DNA of 64,000 nt from Fimbriiglobus ruber (GTDB taxonomy: Bacteria > Planctomycetota > Planctomycetia > Gemmatales > Gemmataceae): contig NZ_NIDE01000001.1 in the NCBI RefSeq assembly GCF_002197845.1, forward strand, positions 124,001 to 188,000, given 5' to 3'. Below, one piece after another: positions 8,616-16,349 of this stretch. The first letter of the stretch is position 1. Every line of letters begins with the position of its first letter. The position numbers and the translations under genes were made by a program. The notes beneath the pieces are model-generated. The model was not told the origin of the DNA. It saw only the letters and a program-made list of their open reading frames with translations, and ran no database searches.

Positions 8616-9190
8616 CCAGTGCCCCTATCGAGGCAGTGGTCGTCGGCGCGTCGGCGGGCGCGCTGGAGGCACTCTCCGTCTTGCTCCCGGCTCTTCCCAC
8701 AGACTATCCTCTGCCGGTCCTGGTGGTGGTTCACCTGCCTCCGGATAAAAAGAGCGTCATGGCGGAACTCTTGCAGCAGAAGTGCCGGGTCGGGGTGCGG
8801 GAAGCCGAGGACAAAGAACCGATCCGGGCCGGCATCGTCTATTTCGCCCCGCCCGACTACCATCTATTGGTGGAACCGGACCGACGACTGTCCCTATCGA
8901 GCGAAGAACCAGTTTTGTACTCCCGCCCGTCGATTGATGTTTTATTTGAAACGGCCGCCGATGCTTACGGCCCCGGGCTGATCGGCGTCGTCCTGACCGG
9001 GGCCAACAGCGACGGCTCGCGGGGCTTGCGAGCCGTTCTGAGCGCGGGCGGAACCGGCTTGGTCCAGTGGCCGGATCTCGCGTATGCGTCCGCCATGCCG
9101 CAAGCCGCACTGGACGCCTGTCCCGGCGCCCGTGTACTCAGCCTGCCCGAAATCGCGACCTACCTTCTTGAGTGCGTCACCCCAGTATGA
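8612..9190 (+). CDS. cheB: CheB-type methylesterase domain protein (no receiver)
   Basis: The 192-residue protein is only the catalytic CheB_methylest domain. The Ser-His-Asp triad is visible in VVGASAGAL (Ser), VVVHLPPDK (His) and LTGANSDGSRGL (Asp). Classical CheB carries an N-terminal receiver, which is absent here, so its activity is not controlled by phosphorylation within the same chain; the receivers of the neighbouring hybrid kinases could serve instead. The GTG start overlaps the cheR stop by four bases, and its own TGA overlaps the ATG of the next kinase by four bases, showing strong translational coupling. Confidence 0.93.
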   Translation: MTSAPIEAVVVGASAGALEALSVLLPALPTDYPLPVLVVVHLPPDKKSVMAELLQQKCRVGVREAEDKEPIRAGIVYFAPPDYHLLVEPDRRLSLSSEEPVLYSRPSIDVLFETAADAYGPGLIGVVLTGANSDGSRGLRAVLSAGGTGLVQWPDLAYASAMPQAALDACPGARVLSLPEIATYLLECVTPV

Positions 9191-10809
9191 GCGTCATGCG
9201 GATAGACCCCGTTCATTTTCTGCTGGTCGACGACCTGGAGGAAAACCTCCTGGCCCTCGAAGGATTGCTCCGGCGCGACGGGCTCGTGTCGCTCAAGGCC
9301 CGCTCGGGGCCGGACGCCCTCGAATTGCTTCTCAAGCACGACGTCGCGCTCGCCCTCGTCGACGTGCAGATGCCCGGGATGGACGGCTTCGAACTGGCCG
9401 AGTTCATGCGCGGCACCGAGCGAACACGCCGCGTGCCGATCATCTTCCTGACGGCAGGCAACGCCGACCGCCAGCGGCGGTTCCGCGGCTACGAGGCGGG
9501 GGCCGTCGACTTCCTCCACAAGCCCCTCGAACCCGACATTCTGCGAAGTAAAGCCGATGTGTTCTTTGAACTCTTTCGCCAGCGGCAAGAGGTTGCCCGG
9601 CAGCGCGACGAGCTGAAATTGGCTACTGAGGAGAATGTCCGGCTACTCAAGGAAAGCCGCCAGTACGCCGAGGCACTGGAAGAGGCCGACCGGCGGAAGG
9701 ATGACTTTCTTGCCATGCTCGCGCACGAGTTGCGAAACCCCCTCGCCCCGGTCCGCAACGCCGTCGAAATCTTGCGGCAGTACGGGGCGAACGAAATAGC
9801 CGCGGGTAAGGCCCGCGAAATCATCGCCCGGCAGGTCGCTCACATGGCCCGACTGGTCGACGACTTGCTCGACGTGGCCCGCATCGCCCGCGGCAAGGTT
9901 GAACTCCGGACGGAGCGGTGCGACCTGACGACCGTGGTCCGCCAGACGGCCGAGGATTACCGGCCGATACTCACCGAAGCGGGTGTGAGCCTCGTGGTCG
10001 ACGTGCCGGCTCATCCTCTTTCGCTGACCGGCGACGCGACCCGACTGGCTCAAGTTGTCGGGAATCTGCTTCACAACGCCGGCAAATTCACGCCCCGGGG
10101 CGGCACCGTGACCGTCCGTGCGGCGGCCGATCCGGCGAACGAAACAGCCGTCGTCTCGGTGCGCGACACAGGGGTCGGCATTGATGCGGCCGTCCTGTCG
10201 CGGTTATTCGAGCCGTTCAGCCAGGCCCAGCAGAATTTAGACCGAAGCAAGGGTGGCCTGGGACTCGGGCTCGCCCTCGTTAGAGGGCTGATCGAGCTTC
10301 ACGGCGGCTCGGTGACTGCCGAAAGTCGTGGACCACAGCAGGGTTCGACGTTCACTCTGCGCCTCCCGATGGCTACGCCGACCGCAAAGGCCAAGGCCAC
10401 GGATCAGGATTCAGAACCCGTACCGTCGGCAAACAGCCACGGGTTGCGGATTCTCGTGGTTGAGGACAACCGGGACGCGGCCGAAAGCTTGCAGATGCTG
10501 CTCTCCATGTTGGGCCATCGTGTGGATGTGGCCTTCGACGGGTCCGCCGGAGTGGCGGCCGCCAAAAAGCTTCGCCCGGACGTTCTGGTATCAGACCTGG
10601 GATTGCCGGGCGAGATGACAGGCTACGCGGTCGCAAAGGCCGTGCGCACCGACCCGTCGCTGGCGCGAGTTTACCTCATCTCTCTCAGCGGATACGGACA
10701 TGACGACGACCGGCGGCGGGCGCTGGACGCGGGATTCAACTGCCACCTGGTCAAGCCCGTCGATCCGGCCGATCTTGAGGGCGTACTGGCGGCCGTGCCA
10801 CGCTTTTGA
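9187..10809 (+). CDS. Soluble hybrid histidine kinase (REC-HisKA-HATPase-REC)
   Basis: The 540-residue protein has no membrane segment. The order is receiver 1 (ALVDVQMPGMDG, Asp near 58), a coiled coil, HisKA (MLAHELRNPLAPV, His near 181), HATPase_c (N box VVGNLLHNAGKF, DTGVGI, GLGLGLALV) and receiver 2 (Asp near 470 in VLVSDLGLPG). The HELRNPL form of the H box is common in kinases linked to CheB/CheR. The ATG at 9187 overlaps the cheB stop (ATGA), which is preferred to an in-frame GTG at 9172. It is the last gene of the four-gene operon; a receiver at both ends suggests it takes phosphate from or passes it to the upstream kinase. Confidence 0.92.
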   Translation: MSVMRIDPVHFLLVDDLEENLLALEGLLRRDGLVSLKARSGPDALELLLKHDVALALVDVQMPGMDGFELAEFMRGTERTRRVPIIFLTAGNADRQRRFRGYEAGAVDFLHKPLEPDILRSKADVFFELFRQRQEVARQRDELKLATEENVRLLKESRQYAEALEEADRRKDDFLAMLAHELRNPLAPVRNAVEILRQYGANEIAAGKAREIIARQVAHMARLVDDLLDVARIARGKVELRTERCDLTTVVRQTAEDYRPILTEAGVSLVVDVPAHPLSLTGDATRLAQVVGNLLHNAGKFTPRGGTVTVRAAADPANETAVVSVRDTGVGIDAAVLSRLFEPFSQAQQNLDRSKGGLGLGLALVRGLIELHGGSVTAESRGPQQGSTFTLRLPMATPTAKAKATDQDSEPVPSANSHGLRILVVEDNRDAAESLQMLLSMLGHRVDVAFDGSAGVAAAKKLRPDVLVSDLGLPGEMTGYAVAKAVRTDPSLARVYLISLSGYGHDDDRRRALDAGFNCHLVKPVDPADLEGVLAAVPRF

Positions 10810-10884
10810 AGCCACAGTCCGACGCGATTAAGGCATCAAACATGATGATCGTCAGCTAATTGTATAGATGGCAGTGCAGCCGAT

Positions 10885-11769
10885 TCAGTCTCGGATTCTT
10901 TCCCGTCCCGAATAGATGTTGAACCGGCCGTCGCGGACGAAGCCGAGGACGGTGAGCCCGAACCGTTCGGCCGCCGCGATCGCCAGACTCGACGGCGCGC
11001 CGACCGCGGCCACGACCGGCACGCCCGCTGCCGCGGCTTTCTGAACCAATTCAAAACTGACCCGTCCGCTCAGAAAAAGCACATGGTCGGTCAGCGGAAC
11101 ACGACCCGCGAGAACCTCCGCGCCGATCAACTTATCGACGGCGTTGTGCCGCCCCACGTCCTCGCGCACGGACAGCAACCGCCCGGCCACATCAAAGAGA
11201 GCGGCCGCGTGGAGTCCGCCGGTCGTATTGAAGGTCCGTTGCACCTCTCGCAGTCGCTGCGGGAGAGCATGGACCACGGCGGCCGGGATCACAGGGGAAT
11301 ACGGGTAAGGTGCGGTCGATGTTGCGAATCGGGCTTCGAGTGCGTCGAGGGACGTGATCCCGCAGACTCCACAACTCGATGTTGTGTAAAAGTGCCGTTC
11401 GACCAAACCCGGATGAAATGTGGCTCCCGGTCGTAGTTCAACGACGACGACGTTCTGGCCTCCTCCGGGGCCGCTAGCCGGACCGGCCGCGCGGACGGCT
11501 ACGAGGTCGTTCGGGGCAGCGATGATCGCTTCGGACAGCAAGAAGCCGGCCGCCAGTTCCTCGTCGTGGCCGGGCGTGCGCATGGTGACCGCGAGAGCCT
11601 TCTGCTCGCGTTTCGCGACGGGGCCGAACACGATCCGGATCTCAAGTGGCTCTTCGATCGTGACCGCGTCCGTCCGAACGGAAAAAGTCTCTCCCACCAC
11701 CGCGCGGACCTCCACATTCGCCGCCTCCGGCGATCTGTTCGTGTCCGCGTCTGGCGGGCGAGCATCCAT
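10885..11769 (-). CDS. fdhD: Formate dehydrogenase accessory sulfurtransferase FdhD
   Basis: FdhD transfers sulfur from IscS to the molybdenum cofactor of formate dehydrogenase. The protein (294 residues) has the conserved block beginning [11 protein letters not shown], the SSCGVCG pair of catalytic cysteines, GGLHAAALFD, REDVGRHNAVDKLIG and SGRVSFELVQKA, all FdhD signatures. The ATG at 11769 has a textbook GGAGG six bases upstream; an in-frame TTG directly before it is less likely. The start lies inside the 3' end of the upstream ABC ATPase gene (128-base overlap), implying coupled translation. No formate dehydrogenase lies in the window. The assimilatory nitrate reductase nearby also uses a Mo cofactor, but FdhD is not known to serve that family. 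Confidence 0.95.
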   Translation of the reverse strand: MDARPPDADTNRSPEAANVEVRAVVGETFSVRTDAVTIEEPLEIRIVFGPVAKREQKALAVTMRTPGHDEELAAGFLLSEAIIAAPNDLVAVRAAGPASGPGGGQNVVVVELRPGATFHPGLVERHFYTTSSCGVCGITSLDALEARFATSTAPYPYSPVIPAAVVHALPQRLREVQRTFNTTGGLHAAALFDVAGRLLSVREDVGRHNAVDKLIGAEVLAGRVPLTDHVLFLSGRVSFELVQKAAAAGVPVVAAVGAPSSLAIAAAERFGLTVLGFVRDGRFNIYSGRERIRD

Positions 11770-12853
11770 CAATTACCTCCCTCCCGGGTCTTTCGTCGTC
11801 GACGAGATCCGTTTCCGGAATGAGCCACACGCGTTCGCCCGGCACGCCAACTTGAATGTGCTGACCCGATCTAATCTGGTCGGCCGCGCGACCCCGCGCG
11901 CGGAGCATCGGTCCCGCTTCGCACGCCACTTCCACGATCAGATCCGCTCCCAGGAACGTAACGCGGGAGACGACGGCTGACCAAGATCGGGTGCAAGAAT
12001 GGGCGGCCGGGCCGAGGACGATCTGCTCGGGCCGAATCATGGCGACGGAACCAGGTGGTAAGCCGAGCGTGTCTCCCGCGACCAGATTCGCCGCCCCCAG
12101 GAAGCGGGCCACGAACGGCGTACTCGGGCGGTCATAGACTTCGGCCGGCGTTCCGACCTGAAGCCCGCGTCCCTCGGACATGACGGCGACCAGATCGGAG
12201 ACGGCGAGTGCTTCTTCTTGGTCGTGAGTGACCACGATTGTCGTCACACCGGTGTCCCGTTGTACCGATCGCAACTCGTCGCGAAGTTGATCCCGCAAAT
12301 GCCGGTCGAGATTGGCGAGCGGTTCGTCGAGCAGGAGAACGTCTGGCTCAAAGACCAACGCCCGGGCCAAGGCGACCCGCTGTTGCTGGCCTCCGGAAAG
12401 GGCGGCAGGCTTACGATCCCGTTCGCCCGCACTCAACCCGACCTTCTCCAGTACCGCGTCAACCCGACGTGTACAGTCGGCTTTCGAGACCCGGCGAACT
12501 TCTAAACCGAACGCCACGTTCTGGCGTGCCGTCAGGTGAGGGAAGAGGGCGTAATTCTGGAATACCATCCCCGCGTTTCGCGCTTCGGGGGGAAGGGTGG
12601 TGACGTCGCGCCCGCAGAGTTCGATGCGGCCCGACGCGGGTGTTTGATACCCGCCAATGAGTTTCAGGAGGGTCGTTTTCCCACACCCGGATGGGCCGAG
12701 AAGGGTCAACAATTGCCCCGCCGGTACGGACAATGAAACGTCCCGTACTGCTGGTACGGCACCATACCCGAACCGAACGCCGACCACACGAACGGCGTCG
12801 GGCGAACCGTTCGCGTGGTGCGGGTTCGCGTTCGTGGGTAACGGTGTCAGCAC
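11642..12853 (-). CDS. ABC transporter ATP-binding protein (CysA/PotA/FbpC/ModC type with TOBE domain)
   Basis: The 403-residue product has Walker [10 protein letters not shown] near residue 55, the Q loop [11 protein letters not shown], signature LSGGQQQRV, Walker [13 protein letters not shown] and the switch His in [10 protein letters not shown], followed by a TOBE-like domain. This subfamily powers uptake of sulfate/molybdate, ferric iron or polyamines. No permease or binding protein is adjacent, so the substrate is open; molybdate is a reasonable guess beside fdhD. Recognisable TOBE sequence ends around [10 protein letters not shown], and the last 42 or so residues lie over the fdhD start in another frame and look non-conserved. 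The chosen GTG at 12853 has no good ribosome-binding site. Confidence 0.87.
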   Translation of the reverse strand: MLTPLPTNANPHHANGSPDAVRVVGVRFGYGAVPAVRDVSLSVPAGQLLTLLGPSGCGKTTLLKLIGGYQTPASGRIELCGRDVTTLPPEARNAGMVFQNYALFPHLTARQNVAFGLEVRRVSKADCTRRVDAVLEKVGLSAGERDRKPAALSGGQQQRVALARALVFEPDVLLLDEPLANLDRHLRDQLRDELRSVQRDTGVTTIVVTHDQEEALAVSDLVAVMSEGRGLQVGTPAEVYDRPSTPFVARFLGAANLVAGDTLGLPPGSVAMIRPEQIVLGPAAHSCTRSWSAVVSRVTFLGADLIVEVACEAGPMLRARGRAADQIRSGQHIQVGVPGERVWLIPETDLVDDERPGREVIDGCSPARRGHEQIAGGGECGGPRGGGRDFFRSDGRGHDRRAT

Positions 12854-13367
12854 GGGCTAGACTCACACACTCGGCACTCTGGTGTCGTGAGGTCGATCGG
12901 GTCGGACGCGATCCTCAGAATGATATACTCTCCGCGACCGGAAATACGGCGTGTCCACATTTCCGATCGCGTACTCCTCGGAATTCAAGCAACACTGGCG
13001 TCTCGTATCGGCCCCTGTGTAGAGACTAATCTCCTTGCGACTGGGAACCGTGGCCAACCTGGTGACGCCAGGATAAAAGTGCCGGGGAGTTTTTGCGCTT
13101 TTTGCGCCTTAAACCGAGTTTCGTGAAAAAGCATGAACCAGGATACGAGTGCAGATGAGCCTTTTGCGCACATTTGGAGTGCGGCGCTTTACCGCCGCTT
13201 TTGCTTTTCAAAAAACCAAAGCGGCGGTAAAGCGCCGCACTCCAAATTCGGCACGGTGTCGCTTGCCTCGCCGTTAATTCTGCCGGACATCATTCCTCAC
13301 GCCGGAAAACCAAGTCCGTAAAATGGTATCGCCATCTGTGTTTTGATCGCCGCCGGAGAAGCCTTTC
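12854..13367. other. 514-base gene-free gap with a large palindrome
   Basis: The gap lies between two divergent genes and should hold promoters for both. No ORF here looks coding. The main structure is the 30-base-armed inverted repeat at 13172-13247. AGGAG-like GGAGAAG before the GTG at 13368 belongs to the next gene. Confidence 0.5.
13172..13247. repeat. Perfect inverted repeat, 30-base arms, 16-base loop
   Basis: Bases 13172-13201 are the exact reverse complement of 13218-13247. The arm core is GGAGTGCGGCGCTTTACCGC. Such near-perfect GC-rich palindromes are typical of REP/REPIN-like or MITE-like dispersed elements; the T-rich loop does not fit a terminator. No transposase is attached. Confidence 0.85.
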
Positions 13368-14459
13368 GTGTCGCCCGGTTCGCTCCGACCTTACCGCCCG
13401 GCGATCCTGTCCCTCCTACTCGTGGGCGTGGTTTTTGTCGTCGACCTGAACCTTCCCCTTGGCGTCGCGAGCGCGGTCCCGTACACCTTTGCCGTCTTGT
13501 TGGCGGTCAACGCCCCGTTCCGCTGGTTCGGCCACGCGGTCGCGGCCGGGTGCGTGGTGTTAACCATCGCGAAGATGGAGATCGTGCCCGAACGGGGTAC
13601 GACCGAGATGTGGAAGGTGATCGTCAACCGCGCGCTGGCCTGTTTCTCCATCAGTATGACGCTCTTCCTCGGCGTCCTCCGCAGGCGGGCGGAATCCCGC
13701 CGGGCGCGGGCCGAGGAGCGGGCGCAGGCGCACATGGCCGACCTGGCCCGGCTCGGCCGGCTGACGACCGCCGGGCAACTCGCCACCGGGATCGCCCACG
13801 AACTCAACCAACCCCTCACGGCCGTCTGCCTCCAGGCCGAAATGGCGGAGCGGTTCGCGGCCCTGGGCGACGACGGGCGAGAAAGCTTGTTCGAATGCCT
13901 GCGCGAAATCGCGGACCAATCGCAGCGGTCGGCGGAAATCGTTCGCACGCTCCGACGCTCGCTCCGGCGAGAGCCCCCGACCCCGGCCGCGGTCGATCTG
14001 GCCGAGGTAATACTGTCGGTGGTCCGGCTCATCGACTGGCAGATCCGCCGGGCCGACGCCGAGCTACAATTGCATTTCATGGCCGGGCTGTCCGTGGTGA
14101 TCGGGCACCGGGTGCAACTCGAACAGGTGGTCATGAACCTCGTTCAGAATGCCATTGAAGCGATCGCAGACAGGAATGACGGGCCGCGGGTCGTCAGGAT
14201 CGAAACGGCTGCCGACGGCCCGGCGCGCGTCGCCGTGACGGTGTCCGATACCGGAATCGGCCTCCCAATGAGCGGGGCCGATCAGGTGTTTGAACGATTC
14301 TTCACGACCAAGTCGGACGGCATGGGGATGGGCTTGGCCATCAGCCGGTCGATCGTCGAGGCCCACGGCGGACGGCTCGTCGCCCGTTCGGGTGTCGAGC
14401 AGGGGGCAGTGTTTATGTTTTCGTTGCCGGTCGAACGGGGGAGCGGGAGTGGACGTTGA
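13368..14459 (+). CDS. Membrane sensor histidine kinase, FixL/DctB-like
   Basis: The 363-residue kinase opens with three or four hydrophobic segments (about residues 10-105) with almost no extracytoplasmic loop, then a short coiled coil, HisKA (GIAHELNQPLTAV, His near 146) and HATPase_c (N box MNLVQNAIEAI, DTGIGLP, GMGLAIS). The HELNQPL form is usual for kinases paired with FixJ/TodT-type LuxR regulators. The GTG at 13368 follows GGAGAAG at good spacing. The next gene, which it overlaps by 11 bases, is exactly such a regulator, so the two form one system. A compact membrane sensor suggests it senses a membrane-related or redox signal, but no haem-PAS domain is present. Confidence 0.9.
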   Translation: MSPGSLRPYRPAILSLLLVGVVFVVDLNLPLGVASAVPYTFAVLLAVNAPFRWFGHAVAAGCVVLTIAKMEIVPERGTTEMWKVIVNRALACFSISMTLFLGVLRRRAESRRARAEERAQAHMADLARLGRLTTAGQLATGIAHELNQPLTAVCLQAEMAERFAALGDDGRESLFECLREIADQSQRSAEIVRTLRRSLRREPPTPAAVDLAEVILSVVRLIDWQIRRADAELQLHFMAGLSVVIGHRVQLEQVVMNLVQNAIEAIADRNDGPRVVRIETAADGPARVAVTVSDTGIGLPMSGADQVFERFFTTKSDGMGMGLAISRSIVEAHGGRLVARSGVEQGAVFMFSLPVERGSGSGR

Positions 14460-15066
14460 GACGACTATTTTTGTTGTGGACGACGATGAGGCGATCCGGA
14501 AGGCGCTCACGACAGCCGGCAAACTCATCGGCCGGCCGGTCCGTTCGTTCGCGTCGGCCGACGAATTCCTTGCCGGCTACGATCCCGCCGTTCCGGGTTG
14601 TCTCGTTCTCGACATCAAGATGCCGGGCATGACGGGTGTCGAACTTCAGCGGAAACTCATCGCGGACGGGACCGCCATCCCGGTCATTGTGGTCAGCGGG
14701 CACGCCGACGTCCGAATCGCCGTAGAGGTCATGAGCCGGGGGGCGGTGACGTTGCTCGAGAAGCCGTTTCGGCTCGACGAACTCCTCGCACACATTCGGA
14801 CTGCCATAGAAACGGACGCCGTTAATCGTGCGAAAATAGCCGAGCGAGCCGAAACCGAATCCCGACTGGCGGCCCTCACGCCGAAAGAGCTGGAGGTTCT
14901 CGACCTGATTGTCTCGGGTAAGACCAATAAGGACATTGCCGCTGTGTTGGGATTGAGTTTGCGAGCCGTGGAAGACCGGCGGGCCCGCCTGATGAAGAAG
15001 GCCGAAGCCCGCTCCATCGCCGACCTGATTCGGCTCCGCGACAGCCTTGCGGAAGGTGACATTTAA
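14449..15066 (+). CDS. FixJ-family response regulator (REC-LuxR HTH)
   Basis: The protein (205 residues) has a receiver (FVVDDDEAIR acidic pocket, acceptor Asp in LVLDIKMPGMTG near residue 54, conserved Lys in LLEKPF) and a C-terminal LuxR helix-turn-helix beginning LTPKELEVLDLIVSGKTNK. The GTG at 14449 has GGGGGAGC just upstream and lies inside the kinase gene, which ends 11 bases later. The next gene downstream in the same direction is the nitrate/nitrite operon, about 500 bases away, but a large palindrome and a separate promoter intervene, so co-transcription is unlikely. Confidence 0.92.
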   Translation: MDVETTIFVVDDDEAIRKALTTAGKLIGRPVRSFASADEFLAGYDPAVPGCLVLDIKMPGMTGVELQRKLIADGTAIPVIVVSGHADVRIAVEVMSRGAVTLLEKPFRLDELLAHIRTAIETDAVNRAKIAERAETESRLAALTPKELEVLDLIVSGKTNKDIAAVLGLSLRAVEDRRARLMKKAEARSIADLIRLRDSLAEGDI

Positions 15067-15067
15067 G

Positions 15068-15173
15068 CGCAATACCGTTCGTCGAAGGGGCAATGGCGGT
15101 CGCTTTCGTGACGTAAGTCCTTATTCGATGCCCCTTGGCCGTCCTGGGCGGGGCTTCGACGAACGGTATTGCG
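15068..15173. repeat. Long inverted repeat with nested stem after the response regulator
   Basis: CGCAATACCGTTCGTCGAAG (15068-15087) is exactly complementary to 15154-15173. A second stem lies inside (AGGGGCA near 15087-15093 with TGCCCCT near 15129-15135). The outer arm begins two bases after the regulator's stop codon. It resembles a small non-autonomous palindromic element, and could also stop transcription. Confidence 0.7.
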
Positions 15174-15333
15174 TTTAAGCGCCTCGAATTTGTGCAACAT
15201 GCCCGATTCGCGGGCCGCCGCCGCCTTTGGCTTGTGCAACCCAGCAAGTCACGAACCCATCTTTTTTGACGTGTTTCTTCACTGAGTTGAGATTTTTTCA
15301 GAGCTTCGTGATCGTCACTTTCCCTGGCTATTT

Positions 15334-15381
15334 ATGTGGTTAGCCACGTATATCACTTTCGGAAAACGTGGGAAACCACGT
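15334..15381. promoter_or_regulatory. Two 16-bp palindromes 32 bp apart, putative activator sites
   Basis: ATGTGG-TTAG-CCACGT (15334-15349) and ACGTGG-GAAA-CCACGT (15366-15381) share the form A-Y-GTGG-N4-CCACGT. Their 32-bp spacing is three helical turns, placing both on the same face of DNA. They lie about 79 and 47 bp (centres) upstream of the start predicted from the -24/-12 motif, where enhancer-binding activators of sigma-54 promoters act. The regulator is not identified. Confidence 0.6.
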
Positions 15382-15394
15382 ATCGAGGAGTCGT

Positions 15395-15410
15395 TGGCAA
15401 ACTCTTTGCA
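15395..15410 (+). promoter_or_regulatory. Sigma-54 promoter (-24/-12) of the nitrate/nitrite operon
   Basis: TGGCAAACTCTTTGCA matches the TGGCACG-N4-TTGCA consensus at all but two positions, with the invariant GG (15396-15397) and GC (15408-15409) correctly spaced. Transcription would begin near 15421, leaving a leader of about 140 bases before cobA. Nitrogen genes are classical sigma-54 targets. Confidence 0.65.
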
Positions 15411-15560
15411 TTGTTGGTGCTCGACCGAAAGCCTTTTCGTCGTGTTTGGCTGATTGATAACTCCCGCAGGCCTGCTGCCGGAGTCAGGCGTGTCGTTGCT
15501 GATGGGCCGAATGAATTGCCGCGGAGGTCTCCCTTCCGTCGGTCTGGGGAAGTGCGTCCT

Positions 15561-16349
15561 GTGAGAGACCGAAACGCTACTACCGGGATGGTTTCCCTCG
15601 TCGGTGCGGGCCCCGGGTCGCCCGACCTGATTACCGTCCGCGGGCTGGACCGCGTTCGCGCGGCTGACGTGGTGGTGTTCGACGCCCTCATCCACCCCGA
15701 CCTGCTGGCCGCCGCCCGGTCTGACGCAGAGATGGTGTACGCCGGCAAACGGGGCTACTGCGTCGGTTCGACGTTGCAAGAAACGATCAACGATCTGCTC
15801 GTTCACCGAGCCCGGCAGGGGTTGCGGGTCGTCAGGTTGAAGGGTGGCGATCCCTGCGTGTTCGGCCGCGGCGGGGAAGAGGCCGAATACCTCGCGGAAC
15901 GTGGAGTCTCGTTCGAGATCGTCCCCGGCGTGACCACAGCCGTCGGTGCGTGTGCCGCCGCATCGATCCCGTTGACTCATCGCGACGTGGGTCAGGCGGT
16001 GGCCCTGGTCACCGGACACTTCGACCCGGACTCGTCCGACTGCACAATCGATTGGGTCGCGCTCGCCGGCATGAGTACGGTCGTGGTTTATATGGGCCTG
16101 CGACACCTCGACCGGATCGCCGCGAAACTCATCGCCGCCGGGCTCCCCGCCGATACCCCGGCGGCCGTCGTCGCCCGGGCCACACTACCGGATCAAGTCG
16201 TAATCGACGCCCCCCTGGAAGACCTCGCTGCCCGTGTCGAGGTTGCCGGTGTGACCGCCCCGGCCGTCATTGTCGTGGGCGAATCGGTCCGGGTCCGGGC
16301 CCGCTTGCTTTCACTCTCCACGTCCGCCGCGCAAGGAGTCCTCGCGTGA
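15561..16349 (+). CDS. cobA: Uroporphyrinogen-III C-methyltransferase
   Basis: CobA (SUMT) adds two methyl groups to uroporphyrinogen III to give precorrin-2, the precursor of siroheme needed by the nitrite reductase encoded next. The family blocks are present: LVGAGPGSPDLIT, VVFDALIHPDLL, YAGKRG, RLKGGDPCVFGRGGEEAEYL and IVPGVTTAVGACAAASIPLTHRD. With the GTG at 15561, which has GGGGAAG eight bases upstream, the product is 262 residues; an ATG at 15588 would give 253. It is the single-domain form, without the CysG dehydrogenase/ferrochelatase part. Its stop overlaps the nirB start by four bases (GTGA), so the two are translationally coupled. Confidence 0.93.
   Translation: MRDRNATTGMVSLVGAGPGSPDLITVRGLDRVRAADVVVFDALIHPDLLAAARSDAEMVYAGKRGYCVGSTLQETINDLLVHRARQGLRVVRLKGGDPCVFGRGGEEAEYLAERGVSFEIVPGVTTAVGACAAASIPLTHRDVGQAVALVTGHFDPDSSDCTIDWVALAGMSTVVVYMGLRHLDRIAAKLIAAGLPADTPAAVVARATLPDQVVIDAPLEDLAARVEVAGVTAPAVIVVGESVRVRARLLSLSTSAAQGVLA

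Larger units (their letters stand above)
15174..15560. other. Regulatory region of the nitrate/nitrite operon
   Basis: No gene is visible in these 387 bases. They hold two phased palindromes (15334-15381), a -24/-12 motif (15395-15410) and, within the presumed leader of about 140 bases, a hairpin in which ACTCC-GCAG pairs with CTGC-GGAGT (15460-15484). Confidence 0.6.

Noticed and set aside
15336-15560. A longer CobA starting at 15336
   Set aside because: It would run through the palindromes and the -24/-12 motif, adds residues unlike any methyltransferase, and the GTG at 15561 has a good ribosome-binding site.
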